Notes: generated by a model not told the origin, from the sequence alone. Shown: positions 1 through 9,326, counted from the first letter of the stretch. The stretch: 21,191 bases of DNA from Eubacteriales bacterium (GCA_025361685.1 JANYKE010000143.1:1-21191); one strand, 5' to 3'. Program-made: numbers and translations.

Positions 1-79
1 AAATCGGGTCTATTTTATACTTCCTTATTGATTTGCGTTTGAATATGTATTCATTTAGATTATTCATTTTAAAATCCTT

Positions 80-727
80 TCATTTTTTGCTTATTGTTTT
101 AATAAATTCGCTCCAGTTATTGTTCACCATAATGGGTTCACCATGTGCAGGACAAATATATTTAACATTTTCAATTGAAAGTTTTTGCAACGAACCTATC
201 AGCTCTCCCTTATTCCAATTCATTATTGATGGTGGCATTATTGGATTACCGTTTTTGCTGCTAATCAAATCTCCGGCAAATAACACATCATTATATTGAA
301 AGCAAGTATGCCCAGGAGTATGTCCCGGCGTGGAGATAACACTAAAACAGTCGATTTTATCTGTATTAATCTGTTTTAATGATTTTGGAATATCGACTTT
401 CATAATAGCACCCAAAACCTTTTTTATCCCATGCCTTTTTTTGTGTTCCAAAACATAATCGTAATCAATCCTGCTTATTAAAATCTCACAGTCACAATTT
501 TCTTGAAAGTAAGCAGCATTACCAATGTGGTCAATATCATGATGAGTGAGCAATATTCTTTTTATGTCTAACAAATTGATCCCATATGTTTTAAGCTCAG
601 ATACAATAGCATTAGCCCTACCCGGCAAGCTGGTGTCAATCAGCGTAACCGCTTCATCAATAATAACCGCATAGGCATAAGAACCTTTTGTACAATCAAG
701 TTTAATCACATTTTCAGTTATTTTCAT
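80..727 (-). CDS. MBL-fold metallo-hydrolase
   Basis: Metallo-beta-lactamase-fold hydrolase of 215 aa, likely cytoplasmic (no signal peptide or membrane segment). The metal-binding signature is THHDIDHIG at residues 61-69, a variant in which the second His of the usual HxHxDH is Asp (H62, D64, D66, H67). Further metal ligands are the His of TPGHTPGH (H140), D153 in FAGD and H195 in CPAHG. This layout fits the glyoxalase II/YqgX-like branch of single-domain hydrolases; the substrate cannot be told. It is the last gene of a three-gene operon: only 4 nt separate it from the NmrA-like gene, and its ribosome binding site AGAGGTGA overlaps that gene's stop codon, so translation is probably coupled. 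It is more AT-rich than the replication genes. Fold is secure, function open. Confidence 0.85.
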   Translation of the reverse strand: MKITENVIKLDCTKGSYAYAVIIDEAVTLIDTSLPGRANAIVSELKTYGINLLDIKRILLTHHDIDHIGNAAYFQENCDCEILISRIDYDYVLEHKKRHGIKKVLGAIMKVDIPKSLKQINTDKIDCFSVISTPGHTPGHTCFQYNDVLFAGDLISSKNGNPIMPPSIMNWNKGELIGSLQKLSIENVKYICPAHGEPIMVNNNWSEFIKTISKK

Positions 728-731
728 ACTA

Positions 732-1595
732 TCACCTCTGCCACGATGCTAAATTTTTCTTAACAAATTGTCTGAAAGTTTGTGGCTTTTTAGCCATTAC
801 CTCTTCAAAAACTGATGTTACTTTTTTAGCCGTTCCCATTCTCGTCATCATATATAGCATACCCATAACGGTAGAATAAGTTTTATCAAGACCACGAATA
901 TCTATCCAATATTTCTTAGATAGCGATGGCTTAGGATTAGCATAAACAATATTTCTATCAAGTTCTTCAGAAAGAATTTTGGCAGCAGAGTAATAATCAA
1001 GAGCTTCTGGTCCTGTAATTGAGTAGGCTTTATTTTTGTGTTTTTCGGGTTCTGATAAAACCTTGGCAGTAATCTCTCCAATATCCTCAGCATCTATAAA
1101 ACTGGTTAGAGCTTTTTTTACCGGTACGACTATTCTATCAAAATATTTGATTTCAAAAGCGTGAATACCGCTAATATTCTGCATAAAAAAGCTTGGTCGA
1201 ATGTGGCAAAATGTAAGTCCTACCTTTTCAATATATTTTTCAATCTTGTAGTGCGGAGGAATTGGATTGTTTTCAATGCCTATAAGGGATAAAAATGTTA
1301 CAAGTTTAATTTTACCATTGCTCTTTAATGCCTCGATAAACGGCTTTATATCTGCAGGCTTTCCTAGGTGTGGCGGACGCATAATAAATACCCTATCAAC
1401 TTCCTTAAGTGCGTTTTCAAAGGTTTTAGAATCAGTAAAATCAAAATATACGCAATCCGCTTTTGCATCATACTTCTTTTTAAGAGCTTCAATATTAATA
1501 TCTGCCACGACAACATCTTGACCGTTTTTTATTGCATACTTTGCAACATAACCTCCTACGTTTCCGAGAGCACCTGTTACCATTAGTTTACCCAT
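732..1595 (-). CDS. NmrA-like NAD(P)-binding protein (atypical SDR)
   Basis: Atypical short-chain dehydrogenase/reductase of the NmrA/NAD(P)H-binding type, 287 aa. The N-terminus has the Rossmann beta strand and glycine motif GALGNVG (residues 8-14) and an acidic residue after the second strand (VVVADI, D32). The catalytic YxxxK of classical SDRs is not evident, as is common in NmrA relatives, which act as redox sensors or quinone/NADPH reductases. A GGAGG ribosome binding site lies 8 nt before the ATG. Its start overlaps the end of marR by 8 nt (ATGGGTAA), and the MBL gene follows after 4 nt. Together with the MarR gene this suggests a stress- or small-molecule-inducible redox operon, but the substrate is not evident. 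Confidence 0.82.
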   Translation of the reverse strand: MGKLMVTGALGNVGGYVAKYAIKNGQDVVVADINIEALKKKYDAKADCVYFDFTDSKTFENALKEVDRVFIMRPPHLGKPADIKPFIEALKSNGKIKLVTFLSLIGIENNPIPPHYKIEKYIEKVGLTFCHIRPSFFMQNISGIHAFEIKYFDRIVVPVKKALTSFIDAEDIGEITAKVLSEPEKHKNKAYSITGPEALDYYSAAKILSEELDRNIVYANPKPSLSKKYWIDIRGLDKTYSTVMGMLYMMTRMGTAKKVTSVFEEVMAKKPQTFRQFVKKNLASWQR

Positions 1596-2016
1596 TGTTT
1601 TTTTCCTCCAACAATATATTGTTTGATTTTGTTAAAAGCTCAATCAACTTAGAATATTCATGATTACCAAGACGACTTTGCAAAACCTGCATATTTTTAT
1701 AGTATTCATTAAAGGTTTCATTCACTATAGATACAGCTTTTTCGGTTGGTTTTACAATAAAACTACGTTTATCAACTCTTGATTTTACCTTTATGATATA
1801 CTCCTTTTTTACAAGTGAATTAACCATTGCTGTTACCATTGGCTTAGTAACCTTAAAAAACTCTGCTATCCTCAAAGGAGTATGCTCTCCACCTTCTTTT
1901 ACAATACAAATAAGTAGTCCCATTTCACTTGAGCGAACAGGTAATTCTCGCTTTGTATTAATGTTTATTCTACAAAAAAGTGATATCGCTTCTGCACCTT
2001 TAATCAATTCATCCAA
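1588..2016 (-). CDS. MarR-family transcriptional regulator
   Basis: Winged-helix regulator of the MarR family, about 142 aa, which typically binds a palindromic operator as a dimer and releases it on ligand binding. The central helix-turn-helix (TPLRIAEFFKVTKPMVTAMVNSLVKKEYI) is followed by a wing with a DKRSFIVKPTEKA stretch matching the family's DxRxxxLxLT pattern. I prefer the TTG at 2014-2016: GAGGT at 2023-2027 sits 6 nt upstream. An upstream in-frame TTG at 2029-2031 (147 aa) has no ribosome binding site. It is first in an operon with the NmrA-like and MBL genes and lies just downstream of a large palindrome placed over its promoter, so autorepression is likely. Confidence 0.9.
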   Translation of the reverse strand: MDELIKGAEAISLFCRININTKRELPVRSSEMGLLICIVKEGGEHTPLRIAEFFKVTKPMVTAMVNSLVKKEYIIKVKSRVDKRSFIVKPTEKAVSIVNETFNEYYKNMQVLQSRLGNHEYSKLIELLTKSNNILLEEKNNG

Positions 2017-2035
2017 AATTTTACCTCGCAATAAA

Positions 2036-2074
2036 GTTTATCCGATTAACTATATTATAGTTCATTGGATAAAC
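2036..2074. promoter_or_regulatory. Palindromic operator of the marR operon
   Basis: A 39-bp inverted repeat centred on 2055. The left arm GTTTATCCGATTAACTATA matches the reverse complement of the right arm at 17 of 19 positions. It covers the -10 box, most of the -10/-35 spacer and the expected transcription start of marR. MarR dimers commonly bind such dyads in their own promoter, so this is the predicted operator. The dyad is seen directly; binding is inferred. Confidence 0.8.
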
Positions 2075-2082
2075 TATGTCAA
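2054..2082 (-). promoter_or_regulatory. Promoter of the marR-nmrA-MBL operon
   Basis: On the minus strand TTGACA (2082-2077) and TATAAT (2059-2054) are separated by exactly 17 bp, a perfect consensus housekeeping promoter. It lies about 40 nt upstream of the marR start and is overlaid by the 39-bp palindrome, as expected of a strong promoter held down by its own repressor. Confidence 0.85.
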
Positions 2083-2123
2083 TACATTATAGCTTGGACA
2101 ATATTTATTTATGGTTTATAAGT

Positions 2124-2285
2124 GATAATGTCCCAAGTGGTTGCAAGCGATTATGTCCCAAAGACAAATTGTTGTATACTAATCTCTCAATGTCAAAAAC
2201 ATAGGGAGAAATATTTGTGAGAAAGGTAAATTTGAACATGAATGAAGCAAACAAGTACGACATTATCATAAACATCTATGTTTGA
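2124..2285 (+). mobile_element. Possible insertion-sequence 5' relic
   Basis: Two direct repeats, GATAATGTCCCAA (2124-2136) and GATTATGTCCCAA (2149-2161), 25 bp apart, precede a well-formed start: AGGGAG at 2203-2208, 8 nt before a GTG at 2217. The reading frame encodes only 22 residues, including MNEANKYDII, before a TGA at 2283. The repeats and the MNExxKYxII beginning resemble the left end and transposase N-terminus of IS1202/ISNCY-type elements as I remember them. The rest of the transposase is absent, so this would be a dead fragment. The family assignment is from memory and unverified. The remaining 2286-2344 shows nothing I can name. Confidence 0.4.
2217..2285 (+). pseudogene. Truncated transposase N-terminus (22 codons)
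   Basis: A GTG-started frame with a good ribosome binding site (AGGGAG, 8 nt spacing) reads MRKVNLNMNEANKYDIIINIYV and stops. The segment from the internal Met looks like the first residues of a transposase, with no helix-turn-helix or catalytic domain following in any frame. A small standalone peptide is possible but less likely given the repeats upstream. Confidence 0.35.
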
Positions 2286-2344
2286 GTTATACTATGCAAA
2301 ACGCAAATTAACGAAAAGCCTTATTTCAAGCCGTTTTTGAACAT

Positions 2345-2390
2345 AAAATAAGAACGCTAACCTCGATACTTACCGTATCAATATTAGCGT
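2345..2390 (-). terminator. Terminator of the tRNA-Ser transcript
   Basis: On the minus strand a hairpin pairs ACGCTAA with TTAGCGT and, inside it, GATAC with GTATC around a small loop (2354-2390). It is followed by the T-rich run CTTATTTTAT. It begins 8 nt after the encoded CCA of tRNA-Ser(GCU), so it ends that transcript. An internal mismatch and the interrupted T run make it a moderate terminator. Confidence 0.65.
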
Positions 2391-2397
2391 CATTATG

Positions 2398-2488
2398 TGG
2401 CGGAGAAGCAGGGATTCGAACCCTGGCACCGCTTTCACGGTCTAACGATTTAGCAAACCGCCCCCTTCGGCCTCTTGGGTACTTCTCC
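2398..2488 (-). tRNA. tRNA-Ser (anticodon GCU)
   Basis: A 91-nt serine tRNA including the encoded CCA. The acceptor stem GGAGAAG pairs with CTTCTCC, the discriminator is G, the T arm contains GGTTCGAATCC, and the anticodon loop TTGCTAA gives GCU, reading AGC/AGU codons. A long variable arm (class II tRNA) between anticodon and T arms is as expected for serine. It is the second gene of a two-tRNA unit behind serS. Confidence 0.96.
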
Positions 2489-2495
2489 GTACACA

Positions 2496-2520
2496 GCACA
2501 TAACGGCCTTGGTCATGTGC
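2496..2520 (-). other. Inter-tRNA hairpin (possible processing site)
   Basis: In the 44 nt between the two serine tRNAs, GCACAT and ATGTGC pair as a 6-bp stem around a 13-nt loop. There is no T run after it, so it is not a terminator; a role as a spacer structure for RNase processing is an inference. Confidence 0.35.
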
Positions 2521-2532
2521 CAAAAATATAAC

Positions 2533-2623
2533 TGGCGGAGAGACTGGGATTCGAACCCAGGGTAGTCTTCCAACTACGCCGGTTTTCAAGACCGGTGCCT
2601 TAAACCATCTCGACCATCTCTCC
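2533..2623 (-). tRNA. tRNA-Ser (anticodon UGA)
   Basis: A 91-nt class II serine tRNA with encoded CCA. The acceptor stem GGAGAGA pairs with TCTCTCC, the discriminator is G, the anticodon stem-loop CCGGTCTTGAAAACCGG exposes UGA (reads UCA and other UCN codons), and the T arm carries GGTTCGAATCC. The extended variable arm follows the anticodon arm. It starts 54 nt after the serS stop codon and has its own promoter. Confidence 0.97.
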
Positions 2624-2637
2624 AAAAACCTTAGACA

Positions 2638-2667
2638 AATATAACATGAAGCAAAGTCCTTTGTCAA
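2638..2667 (-). promoter_or_regulatory. Promoter of the tRNA-Ser pair
   Basis: Minus strand TTGACA (2667-2662), 18-bp spacer, then TATATT (2643-2638) preceded by TG one base upstream (extended -10). Transcription would start a few bases before tRNA-Ser(UGA). The promoter lies in the serS-tRNA gap, so the tRNAs can be made independently of serS. Confidence 0.7.
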
Positions 2668-2677
2668 TTCGATTTTT

Positions 2678-3949
2678 TTATTTTATGATCTCGAGGCCTC
2701 CCATATAGGGACGAAGTACTTCCGGAACAATAATACTGCCGTCCGGCTGTTGATATGTTTCAAGTACACATGCTGTTGTGCGCCCGACTGCCAATCCTGA
2801 ACCGTTAAGCGTATGTAAGTACTCAACCTTGTCATTCTGTGATCTTCTGAACCTGATACCCGCTCTGCGAGCCTGAAAATCTTCGAAATTACTGCAGGAA
2901 GAAATCTCTACATACTTGTCATAGCTTGGCATCCAGACTTCCAGATCATACGTCATTGCTGATGAAAATCCAAGATCGCCAATGCAAAGTTTAACAACTC
3001 GATAGGGAAGATTAAGTGCTCTAAGCACGCTTTCTGCAGATTCGCGGAGTGTTTCGAGTTCGGCATAGGATGTCTCCGGTGTGGTAAATTTTACCAATTC
3101 AACTTTGTTAAACTGGTGCTGTCTGATTAGTCCGCGAGTATCTCTTCCGGCGGCTCCGGCTTCAGCCCTGAAACACGCTGAATATGCGCAGTGCCAAATT
3201 GGAAGCTGGCCTACATCGAGAATCTGCTCTCTGTACATGTTTGTGACCGGTACTTCTGCAGTTGGAATCATATAATAATCAGTCCCATTTATCTTAAACA
3301 TATCTTCCTCGAACTTAGGGAGTTGTCCTGTCCCTGTCATTGATGCGCTGTTAGCCATGTACGGCGGCAAAACCTCTGTATATCCGTGCTTGTCAGCGTG
3401 CAGATCCATCATAAAGTTAATCAATGCTCGCTCAAGTCTTGCTCCTGCACCTTTATAAAATGTGAAGCGTGCTCCGGCAACCTTTGCGCCGGTCGCAAAA
3501 TCAAGAATATCAAGATTCTCACCGATGTCCCAGTGTGCCTTGACCTCAAAATCAAACTTGCGTGGCTCGCCCCATCTTGACACCTCAACATTATCGTCAG
3601 CAGAGGTGCCTTCCGGAACCTCCTGACCCGGGATGTTTGGAATGGAAAGCATAAGCAGGTCAAGCTCTTCATCAATCTCCTTAACTTTCTTGTCAAGATC
3701 ACCCGCCTCGGCTGAAAGCAGCTTCATCTCCTCCATAATCTTCGAGACATCTTTGCCTTCTTTTTTAAGAATCGGAATCTGCTTTGAATCAGCGTTCTGC
3801 TTAGCCTTTATTTGCTCAACCTCGGTCAGAATCTTTCTCCTGGCCTCATCCAATTCCATAATCTGCTCGATGCTGATATCGCCATTGCTCTTAAGTAGCG
3901 CTCTGGTAAGTATTTCAGGATTTTTTCTTATTATCTTTATGTCTAACAT
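2678..3949 (-). CDS. serS: Seryl-tRNA synthetase
   Basis: Class II aminoacyl-tRNA synthetase that charges tRNA-Ser, 423 aa, the usual length. The N-terminal third is the helical coiled-coil arm that grips the long variable arm of tRNA-Ser (residues about 30-100, rich in K/E/L). Motif 2 is seen in [20 protein letters not shown] and motif 3 in [18 protein letters not shown]. The start is ATG with AGGAG 7 nt upstream. Its first 35 nt overlap the end of the DUF4446 gene, and two tRNA-Ser genes follow in the same direction, so the enzyme lies beside its own substrates. It appears to be the last protein gene of a parA-parB-DUF4446-serS operon. Confidence 0.97.
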   Translation of the reverse strand: MLDIKIIRKNPEILTRALLKSNGDISIEQIMELDEARRKILTEVEQIKAKQNADSKQIPILKKEGKDVSKIMEEMKLLSAEAGDLDKKVKEIDEELDLLMLSIPNIPGQEVPEGTSADDNVEVSRWGEPRKFDFEVKAHWDIGENLDILDFATGAKVAGARFTFYKGAGARLERALINFMMDLHADKHGYTEVLPPYMANSASMTGTGQLPKFEEDMFKINGTDYYMIPTAEVPVTNMYREQILDVGQLPIWHCAYSACFRAEAGAAGRDTRGLIRQHQFNKVELVKFTTPETSYAELETLRESAESVLRALNLPYRVVKLCIGDLGFSSAMTYDLEVWMPSYDKYVEISSCSNFEDFQARRAGIRFRRSQNDKVEYLHTLNGSGLAVGRTTACVLETYQQPDGSIIVPEVLRPYMGGLEIIK

Positions 3950-5006
3950 TTTTATTCTCCTTGCTGTATGTTTTCTGATATTCTGCCCATTTTCTATCTA
4001 ATTCAGCCTGTTCGGCTTTTTTTGCTGCTGCCTTTTCTTCCTTTGCATCAATGGCACTTTGCTCTGCATCTTCTGACTTTTCCGGCTCGGTTTCAGAAAA
4101 CAGCGAATTGAAGTCTAGATTGTCACTGAACTCTTTTCCTGTGCCGTATTCCTTACCGGAAACAGGCTTTGCTTGCGATTTTTCAGCCCTTTCTTCTGCA
4201 TTCGGATCATTACCAATGATAGATTCATGCCCGGTAGATCCGAATCTTGTTTCCGCCATCTCTTTCTCCTTACTTTCTTTTTCTTCATTTTTATTCTTGA
4301 TTTTTACCTTCCATGCACTTTCCTTCTCAATAGGTTCAATCGTTGCCCCGGATTCATTATACAAGGATGCCACACCGTTTCGTGGCGGGTAGATATATTC
4401 GTCTCTGCCCGAATTTATTGCATCTTCGGGTGTTGCATCAATGGATTTGCCACCCCCAAAAGTGCCGCCAATCATTTCAACATGCTGACTCATCGCCTTC
4501 TTAAGCACAATTTCCTCTTCCTCGGCTAGCGTGTAAGGCGATTTGCCGTTGTTGATTGGCTTAGCATACGTCTGACCTCCACTCTCTCGTGCAAATATCG
4601 ACGTAATAATTATACCGTCATTATTATAATCCAGCAGCGCGATCGAATAACTCAAGTTACTCCCGGCCCTCCTGAAGGCGTCAAACCTTATAATTGCAAC
4701 CTTTTGGATGCTTTGAATCAGATTCCCCTCAACTCGTCTCAATCGCCCGCCCATTGCGTCGACCTCTGATGCCAGACTATTCATCACCGCCGAATTCCTG
4801 TTCAAGAGCTGCTCGATATTATTCACGCCCTCTTCCTCAAGAAATTTGGCGAATCTCATGACCTGTTTACGCTCTCTATCAGCCACTAAATCCTTTCGCA
4901 TCTTCAACAGCAGCATTATCAGTATCGCAAACACAAGAATCAGCAGCAACACCCACACTACAAGCGCAAATCCTTCTGAACTCAGTATTCCTTGAATAAA
5001 ACCCAT
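3915..5006 (-). CDS. DUF4446 membrane protein with long C-terminal tail
   Basis: Membrane-anchored protein of 363 aa. Residues about 12-36 form one hydrophobic segment, followed by a charged, partly coiled-coil stretch (about 37-100) and the DUF4446 core, recognisable by [25 protein letters not shown] and TYAKPINNG. The core family is of unknown function, commonly found beside parB in Clostridia. Here the protein is about twice the usual family length: from about residue 190 it continues as a low-complexity Lys/Glu/Ala tail, probably disordered. I chose the second ATG (5006) because AGGAGG at 5015-5020 lies 8 nt before it and only 2 nt before the first ATG (5012). It starts 16 nt after parB and its end overlaps serS by 35 nt. 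Confidence 0.85.
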   Translation of the reverse strand: MGFIQGILSSEGFALVVWVLLLILVFAILIMLLLKMRKDLVADRERKQVMRFAKFLEEEGVNNIEQLLNRNSAVMNSLASEVDAMGGRLRRVEGNLIQSIQKVAIIRFDAFRRAGSNLSYSIALLDYNNDGIIITSIFARESGGQTYAKPINNGKSPYTLAEEEEIVLKKAMSQHVEMIGGTFGGGKSIDATPEDAINSGRDEYIYPPRNGVASLYNESGATIEPIEKESAWKVKIKNKNEEKESKEKEMAETRFGSTGHESIIGNDPNAEERAEKSQAKPVSGKEYGTGKEFSDNLDFNSLFSETEPEKSEDAEQSAIDAKEEKAAAKKAEQAELDRKWAEYQKTYSKENKNVRHKDNKKKS

Positions 5007-5022
5007 ATCCATGTCCTCCTTA

Positions 5023-6048
5023 TTACAGCTTTAGCCCCATTTTCTCCAATATACCTTCCAATTCTTCATTTGAATAGTAATCAATCACTATTTTACCACT
5101 ATGCATACCTTTGCGGCTTTTGTTCTGCAGTGTAACCTGCGTGCCCAAATAGTTTCTAATCTTATTCTCAATATCAGCAAACGCTTGTTCTTCATTTGAG
5201 CCATTCCTGCCCATATTTGTACCTTTAGACTCTTTGTCATCAACTTGTGACTCTTTTTTTGCTATTCTCTCTATTTCTCTCACGCTTAAGTCGTTATTCG
5301 ATATTCTGCCAATAAGTTTCAGACGCAAATCTCTGCTCTTTATTCCCATCAGCGCCCTTGCATGACCCTCGGTCATGACTCCCGCAGCAAGATCTGCCTT
5401 GATTTCCTCATCCGCCTTCAATATCCTAAGCGAATTGGCAATCGCGGGCCGGCTTTTCCCAACCATTTTCGATAATCTCTCCTGTGTCAGCTTATGTTCA
5501 TCGATAAGCCTCTCATATGCCTCAGCCTCTTCAATCGGGTTCAGATCTTGTCTCTGAATATTTTCAATAAGCGCTATTTCCATTGCGCTGCTGTCGGACA
5601 CATCCTTTATAACGACCGGAACCTTCTTAAACCCCGCCAGTTTGGCGGCTCTCCAGCGTCTTTCGCCGGCTATAATACGATATCTCCCTTTTTCTCCCTT
5701 AACAATTATAGGCTGAACCATACCGTAATCCTTCAGTGATTCCGCAAGCGCTGCAAGCTTATCTCCGCTAAATATCTTGCGCGGCTGCTCTCTGTTTGGG
5801 TCTATATCATTAATATTTATCTCAATAACGCCGCCGACAAGCGGTTTTGCTGCTTGCATCGTTGCTTGCCCTTTTCCTGTTGCAGCTTTTGCTCCCGCCG
5901 CCTTTTTCTTCTTATGCTTAACCGCCGGCCTTTTATCAAGTTTAAACTCAGTCGGTTTTGTTTCTTCCTTGGCAGCTTGTTTGGCCGGCTTTGCACCGGT
6001 TCCGAGCAGCGCGCCCAATCCTTTTCCCAATCCTCTTTTTATTGCCAT
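5023..6048 (-). CDS. parB: Chromosome-partitioning protein ParB (Spo0J-like)
   Basis: CTP-dependent DNA clamp that loads at parS and spreads over origin-proximal DNA; 341 aa. The N-terminus KRGLGKGLGALLG is the ParA-activating motif. The ParB/Srx CTPase core carries GERRWRA (residues 128-134) and ENIQRQDLNPIEEA, followed by the helix-turn-helix LTQERLSKMVGKSRPAIANSLRIL that reads parS, and a C-terminal dimerisation domain (YYSNEELEGILEKM). Between the N-terminal motif and the core is a Lys/Ala-rich linker of about 50 residues (17-70), longer than in Bacillus subtilis Spo0J. Its ATG lies one base after the parA stop; the ribosome binding site GGGGGA sits inside the end of parA. Two perfect parS sites lie upstream of parA. 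Confidence 0.97.
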   Translation of the reverse strand: MAIKRGLGKGLGALLGTGAKPAKQAAKEETKPTEFKLDKRPAVKHKKKKAAGAKAATGKGQATMQAAKPLVGGVIEININDIDPNREQPRKIFSGDKLAALAESLKDYGMVQPIIVKGEKGRYRIIAGERRWRAAKLAGFKKVPVVIKDVSDSSAMEIALIENIQRQDLNPIEEAEAYERLIDEHKLTQERLSKMVGKSRPAIANSLRILKADEEIKADLAAGVMTEGHARALMGIKSRDLRLKLIGRISNNDLSVREIERIAKKESQVDDKESKGTNMGRNGSNEEQAFADIENKIRNYLGTQVTLQNKSRKGMHSGKIVIDYYSNEELEGILEKMGLKL

Positions 6049-6049
6049 A

Positions 6050-6817
6050 TTATTTTCCCCCGTTTTTCTTTAGAAACTCTTTGGCCAATTTTATATAGCT
6101 TCTGGATCCTTTTGAAAAAGAATCGTACTTTAATATAGGGAGCCCATAGCTTGGAGCCTCGCTCAATCTAACATTTCTGGGAATTATTGCCTCATATACA
6201 ACCTCACCAAAGTGCTTTTCAACTTCCTGAGCAACCTCCTGTGACAGCTTTGTTCTAGAATCATACATCGTAAGCACAACACCTTCGATTTGAAGGTTCG
6301 GATTTAAATTCTGCTGAACCAGCTCAATTGTATTCATCAACTGGCTGAGTCCCTCAAGAGCGTAAAACTCACATTGTATCGGCATAATGATGCTGTCTGC
6401 CGCCGCAAGCGCATTAAGCGTAAGAAGTCCGAGTGCCGGCGGACAATCAATGAAGATAAAATCGAAGTCACTCTTTATGCTCTCTAAGCAAGCCTTAAGC
6501 TGCAACTCGCGATTCTCAACATCAACGAGTTCAAGCTCTCCGCCCGCAAGATTTATGCTCCCCGGGCATATTTTGAGGTTCTTAACGGAAGTGTCCTTGA
6601 CTACGGACTTGATTTCTTCCTTATTAATAATGACGTCATACATCGAAAAGGAATTTTCTTTTTCTATTCCAAGCCCTGTCGTTGAGTTTCCCTGGGGATC
6701 AACATCAATGAGCAATACCTTCTTGCCTAAATGTGCAATGCTCGCACTTAGGTTGATTGCTGTTGTCGTTTTGCCCACTCCGCCTTTTTGGTTTGAAATT
6801 GCAATGATTTTTCCCAT
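6050..6817 (-). CDS. parA: Chromosome-partitioning ATPase ParA (Soj-like)
   Basis: Deviant Walker ATPase of 255 aa that binds DNA nonspecifically in its ATP dimer form and is stimulated by ParB to move origins; Soj relatives also tune DnaA. The deviant Walker A is KGGVGKTT (residues 11-18) with the signature lysine, and the Walker B region is FDFIFIDCPPALGLLTLNAL. There is no N-terminal helix-turn-helix, so it is a chromosomal type Ia-free short ParA. AGGAAG lies 8 nt before the ATG. First gene of the parA-parB-DUF4446-serS unit, with a candidate promoter at 6859-6887 and two parS sites just upstream. Confidence 0.97.
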   Translation of the reverse strand: MGKIIAISNQKGGVGKTTTAINLSASIAHLGKKVLLIDVDPQGNSTTGLGIEKENSFSMYDVIINKEEIKSVVKDTSVKNLKICPGSINLAGGELELVDVENRELQLKACLESIKSDFDFIFIDCPPALGLLTLNALAAADSIIMPIQCEFYALEGLSQLMNTIELVQQNLNPNLQIEGVVLTMYDSRTKLSQEVAQEVEKHFGEVVYEAIIPRNVRLSEAPSYGLPILKYDSFSKGSRSYIKLAKEFLKKNGGK

Positions 6818-6858
6818 AAAATATTCTTCCTTTTGTTTTTAATTTGTGTATATTACAT

Positions 6859-6887
6859 ATGATATATTGTTTCTTCAAAAACATCAA
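6859..6887 (-). promoter_or_regulatory. Candidate promoter of parA operon
   Basis: Minus strand TTGATG (6887-6882) and TATCAT (6864-6859) with a 17-bp spacer, about 42 nt before the parA start. It is close to the housekeeping consensus, and the nearest parS is 23 bp upstream of the -35 box, so ParB loading could influence it. Confidence 0.6.
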
Positions 6888-6910
6888 CCGTTTTTTGCGT
6901 TTTTTATAAA

Positions 6911-6926
6911 TGTTTCACGTGAAACA
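6911..6926. promoter_or_regulatory. parS site 1
   Basis: The 16-bp palindrome TGTTTCACGTGAAACA, an exact match to the bacterial parS consensus bound by ParB/Spo0J. It lies between parA and gyrB and abuts the T run of the gyrB terminator. Confidence 0.95.
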
Positions 6927-6951
6927 AAAACGGGGTGTTTTGGGCACCCCG
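6927..6951 (-). terminator. gyrB terminator
   Basis: On the minus strand CGGGGTG pairs perfectly with CACCCCG (7 bp, 7-nt loop, 6931-6951) and is followed at once by TTTTTG. It ends gyrB transcription 58 nt after the stop codon. The T run leads straight into parS site 1, so the terminator is sandwiched between the two parS palindromes. Confidence 0.9.
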
Positions 6952-6971
6952 ATTGCAGTTTTATGAAAAAT

Positions 6972-6987
6972 TGTTTCACGTGAAACA
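6972..6987. promoter_or_regulatory. parS site 2
   Basis: Second exact TGTTTCACGTGAAACA palindrome, 61 bp from the first and 22 bp past the gyrB stop codon. The pair gives a double ParB loading site about 5 kb from the putative oriC. Confidence 0.95.
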
Positions 6988-7009
6988 CTGTATGTCAGTT
7001 GCTATATTC

Positions 7010-8986
<1,977 letters not shown>

Positions 8987-9021
8987 CTATCTTCTCCTAT
9001 CAAAAACAATATAAAACCCGA

Positions 9022-9306
9022 TCAACTTGTCTGTTTTCTCGCGTTACCTCTTCTGAAGTTCATTTTTCTCCATTCTGTTTTCTTATGGAGTGTGCCGGCA
9101 GCGATTGCCGAAAAATATATTTTGCCATTCCCGGTTACAACGAATGAACACGGCAAAACATTTGGCGAAGACACAACAAACCCGTTTTTCTCTGCGTTAT
9201 TAAGAAAATTTCTTGTATTTTTTGTGGTTGTCGCGTTATCCATATCCATTATCACCACAATGTCCTTTAGTGGGATAATACGCCCCTCGCCAATATCTAA
9301 ATACAT
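9022..9306 (-). CDS. remB: RemB-like DUF370 protein (YaaB)
   Basis: Small protein of 94 aa with the DUF370 fold, the family of Bacillus extracellular-matrix regulators RemA/RemB. Visible family features are the start MYLDIGEGRIIPLKDIVVIMD and a later SFVVTGNGKIYFS strand. RemA is a DNA-binding protein; the role of RemB is less clear, so a regulatory function here is inference. The position between recF and gyrB is the same as yaaB in Bacillus. The ATG follows GAGGTGA closely. A promoter and a small hairpin lie just upstream, making this the first gene of a remB-gyrB unit. Confidence 0.88.
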   Translation of the reverse strand: MYLDIGEGRIIPLKDIVVIMDMDNATTTKNTRNFLNNAEKNGFVVSSPNVLPCSFVVTGNGKIYFSAIAAGTLHKKTEWRKMNFRRGNARKQTS

Positions 9307-9326
9307 CCTTCACCTCATAATAATAT

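Noticed and set aside
1588..1595. The identical 8-nt overlap ATGGGTAA at both marR/nmrA and yidC/jag
   Set aside because: Both are simple consequences of a Met-Gly start overlapping a TAA stop; no evidence of a shared mechanism.
2398..2488. tRNA-Ser(GCU) 3' end as an attachment site of an integrated island
   Set aside because: I looked for a second copy of the tRNA 3' end to the left and found none within the window, and no integrase gene is present.
2326..2667. A 113-aa minus-strand reading frame
   Set aside because: It runs through both tRNA-Ser genes and their spacer; it has no ribosome binding site and no family resemblance.
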